Shown: positions 1 to 10,000, numbered from the stretch's first letter. The stretch is 25,982 bases of DNA from JBBQSN01 sp038213835 (GCA_038213835.1 JBBQSN010000024.1:1-25982), one strand, 5' to 3'. The notes: a model not told the origin generated them from the sequence alone. Program-made: numbers and translations.

Positions 1-402
1 TGGACCCGAGCGACTCTGACCGCGGCGACCGAGCGGGCGCTGGCCAAGAGTGCCCGTCACCAGACGGAGCGGTACCAGCCGACCACCCGGATCGCGGAGC
101 ACGTCAGGGCGCGTGACCCGGTCTGCACCTTCCCCGGCTGCAGCATCCCAGCAGGCAGGTCCGACCTGGACCACACCGTGCCGCACCCCCGCGGACCGAC
201 GTCGGTGCAGAACCTCTCACCGAGGTCCCGGCGCTGCCACCGGTACAAGACGAACGGGCTCTGGCACGTCCAGGCCCGGACCAACGACGCCGGCCAGGTC
301 ATCGCGCACGACTGGACCACGCTGCTCGGCACCCGCCAGGCCGTCCAGGTCCCACTCCTGCCCGGCTACGCACCCGGCGAGGCCTACGCGCGCCTGGGGT
401 GA
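1..402 (+). CDS. HNH endonuclease domain protein, C-terminal part (5' end outside window)
   Basis: The frame is open from base 1 to the TGA at 400-402, giving 133 residues of a protein whose start lies upstream. The visible part carries an HNH nuclease core: a CTFPGC zinc-binding pair (C42, C47 of the fragment), then DLDH (55-58) with the metal-binding Asp/His, N71, and SRRCHRYKT near 76-84. This layout matches the DUF222/HNH proteins that occur in many copies in actinobacterial genomes, whose physiological role is mostly unknown. A common form of the last motif is LCRxHHRxKT. Here the Cys position is Ser, and a Cys (C79) precedes the last His, so zinc ligation may differ. The N-terminal DUF222 region cannot be seen. 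The family call is firm; the biological function is not. Confidence 0.85.
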   Translation, partial: WTRATLTAATERALAKSARHQTERYQPTTRIAEHVRARDPVCTFPGCSIPAGRSDLDHTVPHPRGPTSVQNLSPRSRRCHRYKTNGLWHVQARTNDAGQVIAHDWTTLLGTRQAVQVPLLPGYAPGEAYARLG

Positions 403-755
403 GTCACCGGCCGAGCTCTCGCGCGGCGGCCGACACCGTCTCGTCGTCCTGCGCCCGTTCGAAACGGAACGGTCCGAACCCGTCGTGCTCCCAGGTCGGG
501 TGGAGCACGAAGCCGGACCAGATCATCGTCCGTCATTCGCCACCGGCGGGCGTCCGCGCACGAGTCGCCGTGGGCGTGGCGTGGCGACGATTGCCGCGCA
601 CCTGCCCGTACACCACGTAAGCATCCGAACCCGTTGTTGCTGAACGATTCCGGGACGTCGACCATCGTCGTCGGGCGGCCGCAAGGTATCGAACCTCAAC
701 CATTCCCACGGGTCCGCGCGAGGCGTACAGTCGACGCGACCGAAAGGGACCTGCC
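403..755. other. 353-nt gap between the HNH gene and the molybdoenzyme gene
   Basis: No convincing full-length gene lies here. The plus strand before 756 holds a Shine-Dalgarno-like AAAGGGA seven or so bases before the ATG of the molybdoenzyme gene. TACAGT near 726-731 could serve as a -10 element, but no good -35 was seen. On the minus strand, a short ORF at 404-526 has coding-like third positions and is listed separately. No repeat, tRNA or strong hairpin was found. Confidence 0.6.
404..526 (-). CDS. Possible 40-aa hypothetical ORF or gene remnant
   Basis: The minus strand from an ATG at 526 to a TGA at 404 encodes about 40 residues beginning MIWSGFVLHPTWEHDGFG and ending in a charged helix-like stretch. 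About 36 of 40 codons end in G or C. The composition (Trp, Phe, Gly, Asp, His) is unlike the Arg/Pro/Ala-rich shadow frames around it, so it may be, or may have been, translated. An in-frame TGA lies three codons upstream of the ATG. The frame above that stop is Arg/Thr-rich and not convincing, so the ORF could be the tail of a broken gene. No strong ribosome-binding site is visible. I do not recognise the family. It ends 2 nt from the convergent HNH gene. Confidence 0.3.
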   Translation of the reverse strand: MIWSGFVLHPTWEHDGFGPFRFERAQDDETVSAAARELGR

Positions 756-2054
756 ATGGCGAACACGACCATCACGCGACGGAACCTGGTCAAGGGCGGA
801 GGCGCCCTCGCCGGCCTGAGCGCGTTGCCGGCAACGGCTGCTGCGGCGGGGGGAGGTGGCGGTGCAAACCCGGTCGACTGGGTGCATTCCGGCGACCTGC
901 ACGAGACCTATCCCGGCCGGCGCGGCGACGTCGTGATCCCCTGGCTCGACCAGCCGGATCCGGTCCCTCCTGGGGCCGAGGGTGCGGTCGGCAACCTGCT
1001 CGAGTGGGAGACGCTCACGACCCGGTTGACGCCCGCGGACGACTTCTTCACCGTCAAGCACTACGACCTCCCGGCCCTCGATCCCTCCACGTGGCAGGTC
1101 GAGGTCACGGGGCTCGTCCATCGTCCGCTGACCCTGACGCTGGCCGACCTGGTGCGACGCCCGCGTCGCCGGGTCGAGTTCACGCTCGAGTGCTCAGGCA
1201 ACACCGGCCTGCCGTTCTTCATCGGAGGGGTCGGCAACGCCGTGTGGGGCGGCACCCGGCTGTCGCCGTTGCTGGAGCGAGCGCGTCCGACCGGCGAGGC
1301 CAGCGAGGTGGTGTTCTGGGGCGCCGACGGCGGTCCCGTGACGATCCGCGACAACAGCGGGGTCATCAGCGCCGGTGACACGGGAACCGGCCAGGACGAT
1401 GGCGAGGGCGGGCTCGACATCACCATCACCGAGCAGTTCGCCCGCAGCATGTCGCTGGAGGAGGCGATGGCTCCGGCCAACCTGCTCTGCTACGAGATGA
1501 ACGGCGAACCGTTGCCCGCGGAGCACGGCGCACCTGTCCGTCTGATCGCGCCGGGCTGGTACGGCGTGGCCAACGTCAAGTGGCTCACCCGGATCGAGGT
1601 CACCGACCAGCGGTTCGCGGGCCGCTTCATGGCGCGCGACTACGTCACGTTCCGCGAGCACACCGACGACGCCGGCCGCACGACCTGGACCTTCCAGACG
1701 GTCAACCACGACCTGCTCAAGTCGGCACCCGCGAAGGTCGTGCGGAACGGTACGTCGCACCGCGTGATCGGTGTGGCGTGGGGTGACCCCGTCGCCACCG
1801 TCGAGGTGAGCATCGACGGCGGTCCGTGGCGCACGGCGGACGTGGTCGGAGGTCGCCGACACGGTTCGGACGGGTGGGCGTGGCGGTTCTGGTCGATCGG
1901 GTGGCGAGCACCCTCGCCCGGTGAGCACACCATCACCTCGCGAGCGATCAGCCGCGACGGCGATGTTCAACCGGCCCCGGACGATCCACTGATCGCGGGG
2001 AAGCGCACGTACTGGGAGAGCAACGGACAGATCACGCGAACGGTGGCGATCTGA
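756..2054 (+). CDS. Tat-exported sulfite-oxidase-like molybdopterin oxidoreductase
   Basis: The 432-residue product resembles the sulfite oxidase / SoxC family of molybdenum-cofactor enzymes, which oxidise sulfite or related substrates outside the membrane. The N-terminus has a twin-arginine signal, TRRNLVK (residues 8-13 carry RRNLVK), followed by an Ala/Gly-rich hydrophobic stretch, so the folded enzyme is probably exported by Tat. The molybdenum-ligating Cys is C146 in LECSGNTG. The family motifs VWGGTRL (about 163-169) and PGWYG...VKWL (about 266-277) follow. The C-terminal 130 residues fit the Ig-like Mo-co dimerisation domain. The ATG at 756 is preceded by AAAGGGA at proper spacing. No haem or electron-acceptor gene is adjacent, so the substrate and partner are unknown. 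The gene converges on the GGT-like gene with only 4 nt between stops. Confidence 0.88.
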   Translation: MANTTITRRNLVKGGGALAGLSALPATAAAAGGGGGANPVDWVHSGDLHETYPGRRGDVVIPWLDQPDPVPPGAEGAVGNLLEWETLTTRLTPADDFFTVKHYDLPALDPSTWQVEVTGLVHRPLTLTLADLVRRPRRRVEFTLECSGNTGLPFFIGGVGNAVWGGTRLSPLLERARPTGEASEVVFWGADGGPVTIRDNSGVISAGDTGTGQDDGEGGLDITITEQFARSMSLEEAMAPANLLCYEMNGEPLPAEHGAPVRLIAPGWYGVANVKWLTRIEVTDQRFAGRFMARDYVTFREHTDDAGRTTWTFQTVNHDLLKSAPAKVVRNGTSHRVIGVAWGDPVATVEVSIDGGPWRTADVVGGRRHGSDGWAWRFWSIGWRAPSPGEHTITSRAISRDGDVQPAPDDPLIAGKRTYWESNGQITRTVAI

Positions 2055-2058
2055 GCAG

Positions 2059-3591
2059 TTACGCCACGCCGGTCGCTGCAGCCCGGCGGGGGTCGGCGGC
2101 GGCCATGAGGCCGTGGTCGGAACCACGCAGGGCGACGCCGACGCCACCGAAGTACATGTGCCGCACCGGGTGCTCGCGAGCCGGTAGACCCGCGGCGGCG
2201 GCGACCTCGGCGGCGTGGGGCAGGTCGGCCTCGTGCTCCATCGAGGCGGCGCCCTCCGGCGCCACCCGCACGTGCAACCTGGGGGCGTCGACCGCCTCCT
2301 GCAGGTGCACGTCGTCCAGGCAGAACGCGCCGAGCACCTGCAGCAGAGCTGTCGTGATCCGATCGGCGCCAGGGCTTCCCACGGCGAGCACGGCGCCGTC
2401 GTCCGAGCGTCCTGTGGTGGGTGCCATGTTCGACGCGAGCCGGGTACCGGGCGGCAGTGCGTGCATGCCACGACGGTTCAGCTCCGGCTCGCCGAGGGCG
2501 TTGTTGAGCAGCATGCCGGTGCCGGGCACCGTGGCACCCGAGCCGTAGCCCGACGAGCAGGTGGTGGCGCACGCGTTGCCCTCACCGTCGACCACCGACA
2601 CGTGCGCGGTGGAGGCCGGTCCGGTGAGACCGTGCCAGCCGTGCGCGTCGACCAGCGCCAACAGCTCGGAGCCGGCGGAGTGGAGGTCCTCGGCCGGGTC
2701 CAGCTGGGCGGCACGGTAGGAGAGCACCGCCTGCTGCACCGCCACCAGCGTCTCGGCAGAACGGTCCTCACGCTCTCCCAACAGCCGCAGCATCGCCGCC
2801 AGCACCGGTCCGCCGATGGCCGGCGGCGGGTTCGTCGACAACGTCCAGCCCCCGAGGCGGACCTCGAGCCCCGGACGGACGACCGCCTCGTACCCGGCCA
2901 GGTCGGCAGCGGTGACGAGGCCGTCGCGCTCGAGCATGTCGGTCGCGAGCACCTCGGCCAGCGAGCCCGTGTACGGGGACGACGCCCCCTCGGCCGCCAG
3001 CACCTCCAGCGTCGACGCCAGATCGGGGGCCAGCAGCAGGTCACCGGTGCGCGCGACGCCCCCGTCCGGCCCGCGCAGCGCTGCGCGCGTCTGCGGGTCC
3101 CAGCCGAACACCGACTCCCCCACCAGCTCCAGGTAGCTGCCCGCGGCGCTGCCCAGCCGGTAGCCACGGCGGCAGACGTCCGCCGCGGGCGCGAGCACCT
3201 CGGCCCACGGCGCGCGTCCGTACCGCTCGTGCGCCAGGCCGAGCGCGGCCAGCGCACCCGGGGTCGCGACCGACCCCAGACCGACGTGCATCGTCAGCCC
3301 ACCGCCGTACCCGGTGACGACCTCTCGCAAGCCCTGCCCGAACCGCTCGGGAGCAGCCGCACTCCCGGGCATCTGGACGTTGCCGTCGACCACGACGGGG
3401 TCGCCGTCGACCGGGCCGACCGCCACGAACGCCCCGCCGAGCAGCGACACCACGCCCGGCTCGGTCACCATCGCCACCACCGTGGCCGCCAGGCAGGCGT
3501 CGACCGCGTTGCCACCAGCCAGCGCCACCTCGGTGGCCGCAGCGACGGCGTCCGCGTTCGGTGCCGCCACCGCCACCCGCGACGCGGTCAC
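2059..3591 (-). CDS. Gamma-glutamyltransferase-like Ntn hydrolase
   Basis: This is a 510-residue member of the gamma-glutamyltranspeptidase fold, an autoprocessing N-terminal-nucleophile hydrolase. The processing and catalytic site is visible as STAHVSVVD, with T328 matching the nucleophile Thr391 of E. coli GGT. The flanking LLNN (361-364) and GSPGA segments also align. Several substrate residues differ from classical GGT: the FREMAP region carrying Arg114 reads DGNVQMP, the SSM motif reads SNM, and GSPGG reads GSPGA. A gamma-glutamyl substrate is therefore doubtful. No signal peptide is seen, whereas bacterial GGTs are usually exported. The GTG start overlaps the TGA of the upstream alcohol dehydrogenase (GTGA at 3588-3591), implying translational coupling at the end of the nucleoside operon. 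Fold is confident, substrate is not. Confidence 0.82.
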   Translation of the reverse strand: MTASRVAVAAPNADAVAAATEVALAGGNAVDACLAATVVAMVTEPGVVSLLGGAFVAVGPVDGDPVVVDGNVQMPGSAAAPERFGQGLREVVTGYGGGLTMHVGLGSVATPGALAALGLAHERYGRAPWAEVLAPAADVCRRGYRLGSAAGSYLELVGESVFGWDPQTRAALRGPDGGVARTGDLLLAPDLASTLEVLAAEGASSPYTGSLAEVLATDMLERDGLVTAADLAGYEAVVRPGLEVRLGGWTLSTNPPPAIGGPVLAAMLRLLGEREDRSAETLVAVQQAVLSYRAAQLDPAEDLHSAGSELLALVDAHGWHGLTGPASTAHVSVVDGEGNACATTCSSGYGSGATVPGTGMLLNNALGEPELNRRGMHALPPGTRLASNMAPTTGRSDDGAVLAVGSPGADRITTALLQVLGAFCLDDVHLQEAVDAPRLHVRVAPEGAASMEHEADLPHAAEVAAAAGLPAREHPVRHMYFGGVGVALRGSDHGLMAAADPRRAAATGVA

Positions 3592-4640
3592 GGCCCGCTC
3601 ACCCGCACCACCGTCATACCCGCCCCCTTAGGACCGCCCATCGCCGCGAGCGCGGCACCGGCGTCGTCCAGGCCCACGACCTGCCCGACCAGCCGCTCGG
3701 GACGCAACCGGCCGTCGACCACGAGCTCCAGCATCCGCGCGTACCCTGCCGCCGCCATCCCGTGCGACCCGTACAGCTCGAGCTCCTGCGCGATCACCCG
3801 GTCCATCGGCAGCGGAGGCGCAGCCTCAGCCCCGTGCAGGAGCCCCACCTGGACATGCCGTCCACGCCGACGCAGGGACAGCACCGACGCCCGCGCCGTA
3901 CCTGCGGAACCCAGGGCATCCACTGACACGTGCGCGCCACCGCCGCTGAGATCCCTGATCGCAGAACCCATCTCGTCCGGATGGCCGTCAGTAGCGACTG
4001 CGAGCACGGCCTCGGCACCCACCTCCTTCGCCAGCGACAGCGCGCCGGCCGTGACGTCGACGGCCACCACCCGGGCACCGAGGGCCACCCCGACCATCAC
4101 CGCCGACAGCCCCACGCCTCCGCACCCGTGCACGACCAGCCACTGCCCGGCCCCGACCCGCCCGTGGTCCACGACCGCCCGGAACGCGGTGGCGAACCGG
4201 CACCCCAGCGACGCCGCCCCGACGTCGTCCAGATCGTCCGGCAGCGCAACCAGGTTGAGGTCGGCCGCGTGCACCGCCACCAGGTCGGCGAACGAACCCC
4301 ACCCGGTGAACCCGGGCTGGGTCTGGGACGGGCAGACCTGCGGCTCACCGGCGGCGCACCACCCGCACCGTCCGCAGCCGCACACGAACGGCACCGTGAC
4401 GCGTTGTCCCGCAATCCATCCGGTGACCTCGGAGCCGACGGTCTCCACCACCCCGGACAGCTCGTGACCCGGCACGTGCGGCAGCGACACCTCCTCGTGC
4501 CCACGCCATGCGTGCCAGTCCGACCGGCAGACACCGGTGGCACGCACCCGCACGACGACGCCGTCGTCGGGGCAGACCGGGTCGGGGACCTCGCGCACGC
4601 GCAGGGGACCGCCGACCTCGTCGAACACGACCGCACGCAC
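3588..4640 (-). CDS. Zinc-dependent alcohol dehydrogenase (MDR family)
   Basis: The 350-residue product is a medium-chain NAD(P)-dependent dehydrogenase. Catalytic zinc ligands are seen as C38 (GVCRSDWH), H59-E60 (PGHE) and C147. The structural zinc site is a lobe of four cysteines, C89, C92, C95 and C103. The Rossmann loop GCGGVG lies at 172-177, and an Asp at about 195 at the end of the second strand favours NAD over NADP. The length is normal. The GTG start at 4640 lies 3 nt after the adenosine deaminase stop, and the gene overlaps the GGT-like gene downstream by 4 nt, so it belongs to the same transcript. The substrate cannot be read from sequence. A role with sugars or aldehydes from nucleoside breakdown is only a guess. 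Confidence 0.88.
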   Translation of the reverse strand: MRAVVFDEVGGPLRVREVPDPVCPDDGVVVRVRATGVCRSDWHAWRGHEEVSLPHVPGHELSGVVETVGSEVTGWIAGQRVTVPFVCGCGRCGWCAAGEPQVCPSQTQPGFTGWGSFADLVAVHAADLNLVALPDDLDDVGAASLGCRFATAFRAVVDHGRVGAGQWLVVHGCGGVGLSAVMVGVALGARVVAVDVTAGALSLAKEVGAEAVLAVATDGHPDEMGSAIRDLSGGGAHVSVDALGSAGTARASVLSLRRRGRHVQVGLLHGAEAAPPLPMDRVIAQELELYGSHGMAAAGYARMLELVVDGRLRPERLVGQVVGLDDAGAALAAMGGPKGAGMTVVRVSGP

Positions 4641-4643
4641 GGG

Positions 4644-5728
4644 TCAGGGAGCGGTCTCGTCGATCAGCTCCGCGTACCGCGGCTTGATGACGTCCTCGAT
4701 CAGTGCCAGCCGCTCGTCGAAGGGGATGAACGCGCTCTTCATCGCGTTGACGGTGACCCAGCGCAGGTCGCCCAGGGTCCAGCCGGCGTGGTCGACGAGG
4801 AGCGTCATCTCGCGGGTCGTCGTGGTGTCCGACATCAAGCGGTTGTCGGTGTTCAGCGTGACCCGGAACCGGAGGTCCTTGAGCATCGTGATCGGGTGCT
4901 CGGCGATGGTGGCGGCGGCACCGGTCTGCAGGTTCGAGGACGGGCACATCTCCAGCGGGATGCGCTTGTCGCGCACCCAGCCGGCCAGGCGTCCGAGGGT
5001 GCGGGTCCGGGTGTCGATGTCGTCGACGATCCGCACCCCGTGGCCGAGCCGGTCGGCGCCGCAGACCTGGACGGCCTCCCAGATGCTCGGCAGGCCGAAC
5101 GCCTCGCCGGCGTGGATCGTGACCGGGAAGTTCTCGCGGTGCAGGAAGTCGAAGGCGTCGAGATGCCGGGATGGGGGAATCCGGCCTCCGCGCCGGCGAT
5201 GTCGAAGCCGACGACGCCGCGGTCGCGGTGCCGCACCGCGAGCTCGGCGATCTCGCGGCCGCGCGCCTGGTGCCGCATCGCGGTGACGAGCGTGCCCCAG
5301 CGCACCGGGGTGCCCGCGAGCTCGGCCTCGGCCGCGCCCTCGGCCAGGCCCTCGTGCACGGCCTCGACCACCGCGTCGAGGGTGAGGTCCTTGCCCAGGT
5401 GCTGCTCCGGGGCGTACCGCGCCTCGGCGTAGACGACGCCGTCGGCCGCCTGGTCGAGCAGCCACTCGCGGGCCACGCGGCGCAGGCCGTGGGTGGTCTG
5501 CATCACCGCGATCGTGTGGTCGAAGGTCTCGAGGTACCGCACCAGGGAGCCGGAGTCGGCCGACTCGACGAACCACCGGCCGAGCGCCACGGCGTCGGTG
5601 GCCGGTAGCTCGTGCCCGATCTCGTCGGCGAGCTCGAGGATCGTCGCGGGCCGCAGCCCGCCGTCGAGGTGGTCGTGCAGGGACACCTTGGGTGCCCGGA
5701 CGACCTGGTCGTGGGTCGGCGTGCTCAT
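4644..5728 (-). pseudogene. add: Adenosine deaminase, interrupted by a single-base frameshift
   Basis: Adenosine deaminase converts adenosine or deoxyadenosine to inosine. The N-terminal part is read from the ATG at 5728 and has the zinc motif SLHDHLDGG (H18, H20) and GAEAGF (179-184). At 5173-5177 the plus strand has a run of five G (C5 in the mRNA), where the frame breaks. With one extra base the protein would continue FPPSRHLDAFDF into the other frame. That frame contains HAGE (catalytic Glu), RLGHGVR and NTDNR (zinc Asp) and ends with TGA at 4644. The restored protein would be about 361 residues, normal for the family. Without correction, the first frame ends at 4853 after 291 residues and lacks the later active-site motifs. 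Both halves look well conserved, so a sequencing error, a very recent mutation or -1 slippage on the C run are all possible. Confidence 0.85.
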
Positions 5729-5738
5729 GGCGACCAGG

Positions 5739-7030
<1,292 letters not shown>

Positions 7031-7034
<4 letters not shown>

Positions 7035-7453
7035 GCCCTCTCCTCCAGGTCGGTGGGGCCGAAGGCGTCGGGGAGCACCTCGGCCATCGTGCGCAACCCG
7101 CTGACGGTCTCCAGGACCAGGTCGTCGCCGCCGTGCTCGAACAGCAGCTGGCGGCACCGGCCGCAGGGCATCAGGACGTTGCCGTGGCCGTCGACGCAGG
7201 TGAACGCGACCAGGCGCCCTCCCCCACCCGCCACGAGCTCGCTGACGAGACCGCACTCGGCGCACAGGGCCACGCCGTACGCGGCGTTCTCGACGTTGCA
7301 GCCGGTGACGACCCGGCCGTCGTCGACGAGCGCGGCCGCCCCCACCTTGAACCGCGAGTACGGCGCGTAGGCGCGTCGCATCACCTCGGTGGCGGCCAGC
7401 CGCAGCGCGTCCCAGTCGACCTCGACCGCACGGCCCCGCTCGGACCCGCTCAC
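7031..7453 (-). CDS. cdd: Cytidine deaminase
   Basis: The 140-residue protein is a homotetramer-type cytidine deaminase, which makes uridine or deoxyuridine from cytidine or deoxycytidine. It shows PYSRFKVGAA (31-40), CNVENAAYG (52-60), CAEC with C64 as zinc ligand and E66 as the catalytic Glu, and the second zinc motif PCGRC (C97, C100). I chose the GTG at 7453 because it overlaps the permease stop as GTGA and gives a normal family length. Longer readings upstream lie in a shadow frame of the permease. It overlaps thymidine phosphorylase by 4 nt. Its product deoxyuridine is a substrate for that enzyme, which fits the gene order. Confidence 0.94.
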
Positions 7454-8763
7454 TTGACGTAGGGCGTGCCCTCGGCGGCCGGCGGACGGACGCGTCCGAC
7501 GAGACCGGCGACGGCGACGATGGTCGCGAGGTACGGGGTCATCAGCAGCAGCTGGCTCGGGATCGGCGAGCCGAGGCTGCCGAACAGCACCTGCAGGTTG
7601 GTGGCGAACCCGAACAGCAGGGCGGCCAGCAGCGCACCGCGCGGGCTCCAGCGACCCAGGATCATCGCGGCCAGGGCGATGAAGCCCTGTCCGGCGGTCA
7701 TCTCCTTGCCGAACGCGAGTCCCTGGGCGATGGTGAAGAACGCCCCGCCGAGACCGGCGACGGCACCGCCGAGGATGGTGTTGCGCACCCGGGTGCGGTT
7801 CACCTTGATGCCCACCGTGTCGGCGGCCTTCGGGTGCTCGCCCACGGCCCGCACGCGTAGCCCCCAGCGCGAGCGGAACAGCATCAGCTGCAGCACCGCC
7901 ACCACGACGTACATGAGGTAGACCAGCACGTTCTGCCGGAACAGGACCGGCCCCAGCACCGGGATCTCCGACAGCAGCGGGATCGCGATCGTGGGCAGCC
8001 GTGGCACCCCGCCGAAGACGTCCTGGTTGTCGGACAGCACGGTGGAGAACAGGTAGCTGGTGAGCCCGATGACGAGCACGTTCAGCACCACGCCGACGAT
8101 GATCTGGTCGACCAGGTAGCGCACCGAGAAGAACACCAGCAGCGCACCCACCAGCGCACCGGCCACCGGGGCGGCGACGAGCCCGAGGTACGCGCTGCCC
8201 GTGACGGCGCCGACCGCAGCCGCCAGGAACGCACCGCCCAGCAGCTGCCCCTCGATGGCGACGTTGATGATGCCCGACCGCTCGCACAGCAGGCCCGCGA
8301 GCGACCCGAACACCAGCGGGATGGACAGGAACAGGGCACCCTGCAGCAGCCCGGTGAGCGTGACCGAGCCGCGTCCGCCGAGGCCCCAGGTGATCAGCGC
8401 GAGGATGAACAGCACGCCGAACAGGGCGGGCACCCAGGTGCCGACCTTGCGCCGTTGCGAGGTGAGCCAGGTGGCCAGCCCTGCCAGCAGCAGCGCCAGC
8501 ACCGACAGCACGATGACGGTGGGCCTGGACGGCAGCGTCAGCTCGGGGATCTGCAGCAGGTCGCTGCGGGTGGAGAAGCGGTACGTGGTCTCGCGGCCGG
8601 ACGGCCCGAGCAGGCCGAAGACCACCAACGAGACCATCCCGAGGACGCTGAGCGCGATCGGGGTCTTCCAGCTGATCGGGCGCAGGGTGCGAGGGGCCTC
8701 GACCTTGGCCGGGGCGGCTTCGGGGACAGCGGTTCCCGCTCCGGTCGTCGGGCCGGCGCTCAT
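7450..8763 (-). CDS. Nucleoside ABC transporter permease, second subunit
   Basis: The 437-residue protein is a hydrophobic permease of the BPD_transp_2 (RbsC-like) family, found with BMP-type nucleoside transporters such as NupQ of Bacillus. After a 30-residue hydrophilic N-terminus come several membrane segments. The conserved LLCERSGIINVAIEGQ and AVGEHPKAADTVGIKV loops follow; the latter is the likely ATPase contact. The ATG at 8763 overlaps the stop of the first permease (ATGA at 8760-8763). The gene overlaps cytidine deaminase by 4 nt on its other side. The N-terminal part is longer than in simple sugar permeases, with two extra hydrophobic segments before the core domain. Confidence 0.92.
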   Translation of the reverse strand: MSAGPTTGAGTAVPEAAPAKVEAPRTLRPISWKTPIALSVLGMVSLVVFGLLGPSGRETTYRFSTRSDLLQIPELTLPSRPTVIVLSVLALLLAGLATWLTSQRRKVGTWVPALFGVLFILALITWGLGGRGSVTLTGLLQGALFLSIPLVFGSLAGLLCERSGIINVAIEGQLLGGAFLAAAVGAVTGSAYLGLVAAPVAGALVGALLVFFSVRYLVDQIIVGVVLNVLVIGLTSYLFSTVLSDNQDVFGGVPRLPTIAIPLLSEIPVLGPVLFRQNVLVYLMYVVVAVLQLMLFRSRWGLRVRAVGEHPKAADTVGIKVNRTRVRNTILGGAVAGLGGAFFTIAQGLAFGKEMTAGQGFIALAAMILGRWSPRGALLAALLFGFATNLQVLFGSLGSPIPSQLLLMTPYLATIVAVAGLVGRVRPPAAEGTPYVK

Positions 8764-10000
8764 GCCGCCACCTCCTTGCGTCGGGCCCTCGGAGCGGCCG
8801 TGGACGGCAACCGGAACAGCCCACGGACCAGCGGCGGGGCCGCGATGAACAGCACGATGAGCGACTGCACGACCAGGATGAGGTCGACCGGGATGCCCTC
8901 GCGGCCCTGCATCGAGAAGCCGCCGGCCCGCAGCGCCCCGAACAGGATCGCCGCGAGCACGGTGCCCACCGGGCGTGAACGGCCGAGCAGCGCCACGGTG
9001 ATGGCGTCGAAGCCGAACGAGGCCGCGATGCCACCGGTGAGGGCGGACTCGGTGCCGAGGATCTGGGCCGAGCCACCGAGCCCGGCGAGACCGCCCGCGA
9101 GCGCCATCGCCCACAGGTAGCCGTTCTCGACGTCCATCCCCGCCGTGCGGGCGGCGTGCGGGTTCGCCCCCAGCGCGCGGAACTGGAAGCCGAGGGTGGA
9201 GCGCTCCATCAGCCACCACACGCCCCAGGCCACGACCAGGGCCAGCACGAAGCCCAGGTGCAGCCGGAAGCCCTCACCGAGCAGCAGCGGGTACTTCGCG
9301 CTGGACGGGATCGGCGGGCTGATCGGCTGGTTGTTCGACCCGCCCTGGAACAGGTCCGTCGTCAGCAGGTAGCCGATGAGGTAGAGGGCCACCGAGTTCA
9401 GCATGATCGTGACGATCACCTCGTTGGCGCCGGTGCGGGCCTTGAGGAAGCCGGCGATGCCTCCCCAGATGGCGCCGCCGACGAACGCGCCGACCACGGC
9501 GAGCACCAGGTGCAGCACTGGCGGCAGGTCCAGGCCGAAGCCGACGAACCCGCCGACCACCGCGCCGAGGATGATCTGGCCCTGCGCGCCGATGTTGAAC
9601 AGGCCGGCGCGGAAGCCGATGCCGAGCCCGAGGCCGGCGAAGATCAGCGGCACCGAGAACGTCAGCGTCTCGGTGATCGGCCGGACCTTGGCCGCGAACG
9701 TGGCGGCCTCGGGGTTGAACACCGAGCCGTAGACGAGCGCCTTGAAGGCGTCGCCGACGCTGTGGGTGGCGTAGTACCAGAAGTCGTTCGGGCGGTCGAA
9801 CAGGTAGCTCGCGGCGTTCTGGACCTCCGCGTCGGCCGAGGCGATCAGCACGGCCGCGACCAGCAGCGCCAGCACCACGGCCAGGACCACGACCAGCGTG
9901 GACGAGGCGAGGATCTCGCGCATGATGCTGACCTGCCGACCCGGTTCCCGGGCAGCAGGAGGCGGCGGCGGGGGTTGCCCCTTCTGGAGAGACGGGGCGG

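Noticed and set aside
2215..4467. A 750-codon open frame on the plus strand
   Set aside because: It is antisense to the GGT-like and dehydrogenase genes, very rich in Arg, His and Gly, and has no domain. It is an artefact of GC-rich third positions.
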